From Baffinella frigidus (taxonomy: Eukaryota > Cryptophyceae > Cryptomonadales > Baffinellaceae): a DNA stretch of 24,259 nucleotides. The notes under the pieces are model-generated. The model ran no database searches. It was not told where the DNA came from and saw nothing but the letters and a program-made list of their open reading frames with translations. How positions within the stretch are numbered: the first letter of the stretch is position 1; every line of letters begins with the position of its first letter. The stretch is from the NCBI GenBank assembly GCA_026770585.1, contig MU646922.1:225670-249928 (forward strand), in the 5' to 3' direction. Of the stretch, positions 21,939-24,259 are shown piece by piece. Position numbers and translations under genes: made by a program.

Positions 21939-21946
21939 CCCTCTCC

Positions 21947-21990
21947 CGGCAGAGATACGGGGGAGGTTTGCGGGGTACGACACGGAGAGG
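21947..21990. repeat. Dispersed GAGATACGGGGGAGGTT repeat, copy 4
   Basis: CCGGCAGAGATACGGGGGAG then GTTTGCGGGGTACGACACGG then AGAGGC. Almost identical to copies 2 and 3. Confidence 0.86.
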
Positions 21991-22010
21991 CTCCCGCAGA
22001 CGGGCTGCTG

Positions 22011-22214
22011 GAACGGTCCTGCAACAGGCAAGGAGACTGATGCCGAGGTGCGTAACCGCGTCCGAACCTTTCATCAAAAGTCAACTTGCCCAAAGACAAT
22101 TTTTCGTTGCGGCCTTCCGTCAGGCCGCAGCGAAAATGTTGCAGGACCGTCTCAGCAGCCACCCTCACGGTGAGACGATAGGCACGGAGACGGGTGCCCA
22201 AGTGCGTAACCGCT
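22011..22214. repeat. Direct and inverted repeats around a GC-rich hairpin
   Basis: GGCAAGGAGACTGATGCCGA then GGTGCGTAACCGC (22027-22060) recurs at 22181-22214 with changes. ACGGTCCTGCAAC (22013-22025) is mirrored by GTTGCAGGACCGT at 22139-22151. Between them GTTGCGGCCTTCCGTCAGGC then CGCAGC folds, next to AAAAGTCAACTTG. This is probably a damaged hairpin element plus a local duplication. Confidence 0.65.
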
Positions 22215-22591
22215 TAAGGCCGCAACGAGGGGGAAAAATATCGGGGAAGGGCTATACATGCAGTTATCCCTTATCTGCCGAAAAAGGTACGTGATCATTT
22301 TTTTTAGCAGGAATCAGGTGTAGGGATTCGAATTTAGCGGAGGGCGGTTTTCCGGGTCTCATAAATCAGGAATTTCTCGGGTCGTTGAGCACCAATTACT
22401 CAATTTGTTCAGCTTAGCGAGCTTGACAAGCTGGTGTTTTTTTCATAATTTTCCATCAAGAGGCGGCCTAATAAAAAAATGCCAAAGTTGACATTTGAGC
22501 CTTTTGTCATCTCAGGATGACGCAGGCACTTAAGGGATACAGCCTCTAAATGTGATGTGACCTTCAAGGAAAGGGATTTTGGTGTGCGGTT
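22215..22591. other. Unannotated sequence
   Basis: About 375 bp with no clear repeat. A T-run at about 22298, an AGCTTAGCGAGCTTGACAAGCT stretch of small inverted words near 22410, and a weak minus-strand frame without recognisable domain. Confidence 0.4.
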
Positions 22592-22752
22592 CCACACGGC
22601 GGGCTACGAAGGGATTTTCGGCCCAGTTTGGGCCGAGCTTCCGTTTGCTTATCCGTAGGAACCCCCCTATGATCCAACGGGTTTCCTACCGTAGGGTCCT
22701 AGGTCTTATCGCTTAGGGGTTATTCAACATCCCTGCGAACTCCGCTGTGCGG
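22592..22752. mobile_element. Hairpin element HpB4
   Basis: CCACACGGCGGGCTACGAAG then GGATTTTCGGCCCAGTTTGG at the left and GCGAACTCCGCTGTGCGG at the right. The interior TTATCCGTAGGAACCCCCCT then CCTACCGTAGGGTCCTAGGT then CGCTTAGGGGTTATTCAA is nearly the same as HpB1. Confidence 0.9.
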
Positions 22753-22826
22753 TAGTTTCCCACCGCCTAACGGAGGGGAGTGTTTTGGGCTGGTAGGAAG
22801 AAGGGTGTGGAATCTCGGGTCTGCAG

Positions 22827-22975
22827 CAGTGCACTGCCAGGGCGGAGTTTTTGTATCAGTCAACTCAAGGCAAAAATCGATTTTTGAAGTGCCCATTACG
22901 GGCACCTCGTTTCTAAGTTGACAGATTTTGTGGGTGAATTGACTTTTGCAAAATCTCTGGATTTGCAGTGCAGTG
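22827..22975. mobile_element. Hairpin element HpK2
   Basis: CAGTGCACTGCCAGGGCGGA at the left and TTTGCAGTGCAGT at the right. The centre GAAGTGCCCATTACGGGCAC is palindromic. In HpK1 the corresponding stem is GTACCC..GGGTAC and here it is GTGCCC..GGGCAC, a paired change on both arms. Confidence 0.91.
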
Positions 22976-23018
22976 CTCTTCGTTTCTGACGAAGACGAGA
23001 GGTCACCCGATGAGATGT

Positions 23019-23168
23019 CCACGCAGGGCCGGAGGGGGGGGTATTCAAAGGTCATTTTCTAATGGGAAACGGTATCCAAAAGTCAATTTTCAGCAGAAAA
23101 TGGCTCCAAGAACGGACCAATGGCTCCAAGACCGGACCTGGAATACCCTACCCAAGAACCTGGCGTGG
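23019..23168. mobile_element. Possible hairpin element HpJ2
   Basis: CCACGCAGGGCCGG faces CTGGCGTGG at 23160-23168, with GTATTCAAAGG facing CCTGGAATACCC. Inside are AAAAGTCAATTTTC and two copies of ATGGCTCCAAGAMCGGACC in tandem. Arms are diverged. Confidence 0.65.
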
Positions 23169-23189
23169 ATCCACGTGACCAGTCACTCC

Positions 23190-23431
23190 TATTGTACTTT
23201 TTGCTAGCGCGGATTTTCTCGAGGTCGGGTCGGGGTGTCGGGAAATGAAAATCTCGATAATTGGTGCGTCCATCTAAAGTTTTATGCTATCTTATGCATT
23301 GATATGATGACAACATGCACCCCCCACCCATAATATGTCACAAATACTAGAGAGCCCTTTTTCGATTTTTTCGATTTTTCCTGACTCCCCGACCCCGACC
23401 CAAAATCCGCGCTGACCCGAAAAGTACAATA
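23190..23431. mobile_element. Hairpin element HpAC
   Basis: TATTGTACTTTTTGCTAGCG then CGGATTTT then GGTCGGGTCGGGGTGTCGGG is mirrored by CCCCGACCCCGACCC then AAAATCCGCGCTGACCCGAA then AAGTACAATA. Arms are about 65 bp with small gaps. The loop contains TTTTATGCTATCTTA, shared with HpL1. Confidence 0.84.
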
Positions 23432-23500
23432 CTTTCATGCGGGAACACGTATTTTTCTTCTGAAAATCTGCATGAAAATTTCTACACAAATGCTTTGGGG

Positions 23501-23703
23501 CCACTCGAGGCTGCAAGTGGGACTATTTTAAATGTGATTTTAAAAAAATAGTACCAGTCACGGGCATGCTTGGTCACGTATCTCAAGTTATAACTTGAGA
23601 TACGTGACCAAATGCCCCTATTTGTGTGAAAATTACTGCACATTTTTTTTTCACTTGTAAAAGAATGACTATTTTAAATATTCACATTTCTAGCCTCGAG
23701 TGG
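23501..23703. mobile_element. Hairpin element HpA3
   Basis: CCACTCGAGGCTGCAAGTGG then GACTATTTTAAATGT at the left and CACATTTCTAGCCTCGAGTG then G at the right. The central 42-bp palindrome (23570-23611) equals that of HpA1 except that GGGTTATAACCC is AAGTTATAACTT. Flanks TTTCTACACAAATGCTT and CCTTTGTGTGGTAATTTACC suggest it sits inside an HpP-type element. Confidence 0.9.
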
Positions 23704-23854
23704 GACCTTACCTTTGTGTGGTAATTTACCTTGCAGATGTTCAAAAGAAATATGCTAGTTCCCGGGTTAAGTTGGCTAATCCCCGGCTACTTTTTCTCTA
23801 CTAAGTGGACCTCGCCTAGAGCTCTAATAAAAGCCGTCCCACACGCCCCCCCCG

Positions 23855-23958
23855 AACCCTACACCCTACACCCTACACCCTACACCCTACACCCTACACC
23901 CTACACCCTACACCCTACACCCTACACCCCACACCTTGAACCCTAAACCCTAAACCCT
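23855..23958. repeat. (CCCTACA)n telomere-variant array ending in CCCTAAA
   Basis: About ten CCCTACA units, one CCCCACA, then CCTTGAA and three CCCTAAA-type units. Confidence 0.96.
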
Positions 23959-24030
23959 ACACGACTGCAGATAGCAGAAAGGGTGGAGGCGGCTTCGGCA
24001 TGGGTCAAGTCCCATGAGGTCTGCTGCCTG

Positions 24031-24092
24031 GGTTTAGGGCTTAGGGTTGAGGGTTGAGGGTTGAGGGTTTGGGGTTTAAGGTTTGGGGTTGT
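24031..24092. repeat. Short TTTAGGG / TTGAGGG telomere-like run
   Basis: GGTTTAGGGCTTAGGGTTGA then GGGTTGAGGG units. Orientation is opposite to the CCCTACA arrays on both sides. Confidence 0.92.
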
Positions 24093-24148
24093 CGAGCCGA
24101 CCACGTGGGGCTCTCCCCCTTTCCCCCCTGAATGGCTCGCCTGAGAAC

Positions 24149-24259
24149 TACACCCTACACCCTACACCCTACACCCTACACCCTACACCCTACACCCTAC
24201 ACCCACACCCTACACCCTACACCCTACACCCTACACCCTACACCCTACACCCTACACCC
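24149..24259. repeat. (CCCTACA)n array running off the window
   Basis: About 15 heptamers with one ACCC deletion variant near 24203. The array is cut by the window end. Confidence 0.97.

Noticed and set aside
23731-23946. Plus-strand frame ending in PYTLHPT repeats
   Set aside because: It is open only because it runs into the CCCTACA array.
1-24259. Transposase, reverse transcriptase or integrase gene
   Set aside because: I looked for long frames with such motifs and found none. The mobile elements here appear non-autonomous.

Overview
This looks like nuclear DNA from a eukaryotic alga or protist, most plausibly an alveolate such as a dinoflagellate or chromerid. The reasons are interstitial arrays of the plant/alveolate-type telomere heptamer TTTAGGG and its variants (TTGAGGG, TGTAGGG, TTAGGGG), an exon with a GTAAGC splice donor, long purine/pyrimidine microsatellites, very low gene density, and no operons or ribosome binding sites. 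The taxon is an inference. No sequence here pins it down.

The window is almost entirely repeats. The dominant component is about 45 short inverted-repeat (hairpin, MITE/foldback-like) elements of roughly 90-290 bp in about 20 families, here named HpA, HpB and so on. Most have long near-perfect arms and a short loop, and I see no transposase gene. Several families show target-site duplications: TA for HpH, HpV, HpR, HpO1 and HpQ2; 4 bp for HpP2 and HpP3; 5 bp for HpF1 and HpG2. This points to several unrelated mobilising enzymes. Families with different tips share the same inner modules (a CCTACCGTAGG block, an AATTACTACACAA block, and a TTGACTTTTG block), as if tips and cores were exchanged.

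Layout. 1-1500: microsatellite, fragments of a membrane-protein coding sequence, a 42-bp and a 25-bp minisatellite, telomere-like repeats. 1500-3600: densely packed hairpins. 3600-4950: a possible minus-strand gene and unannotated sequence. 4950-6600: a 140-bp tandem repeat, a tRNA-like fragment and a 700-bp block of decayed telomere-like DNA. 6700-11500: more hairpins, including five HpH copies. 11600-13000: an array of about 80-bp repeats (family Z) interleaved with two copies of a coding-like fragment. 13055-13470: the start of a histidine phosphatase (phosphoglycerate mutase-like) gene. 13700-19700: hairpins and microsatellites. 19700-24259: minisatellites, telomere-variant arrays and further hairpins, ending inside a CCCTACA array.

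Only the histidine phosphatase exon is recognised with fair confidence. The other coding calls are weak. No genes in the window can be shown to work together.
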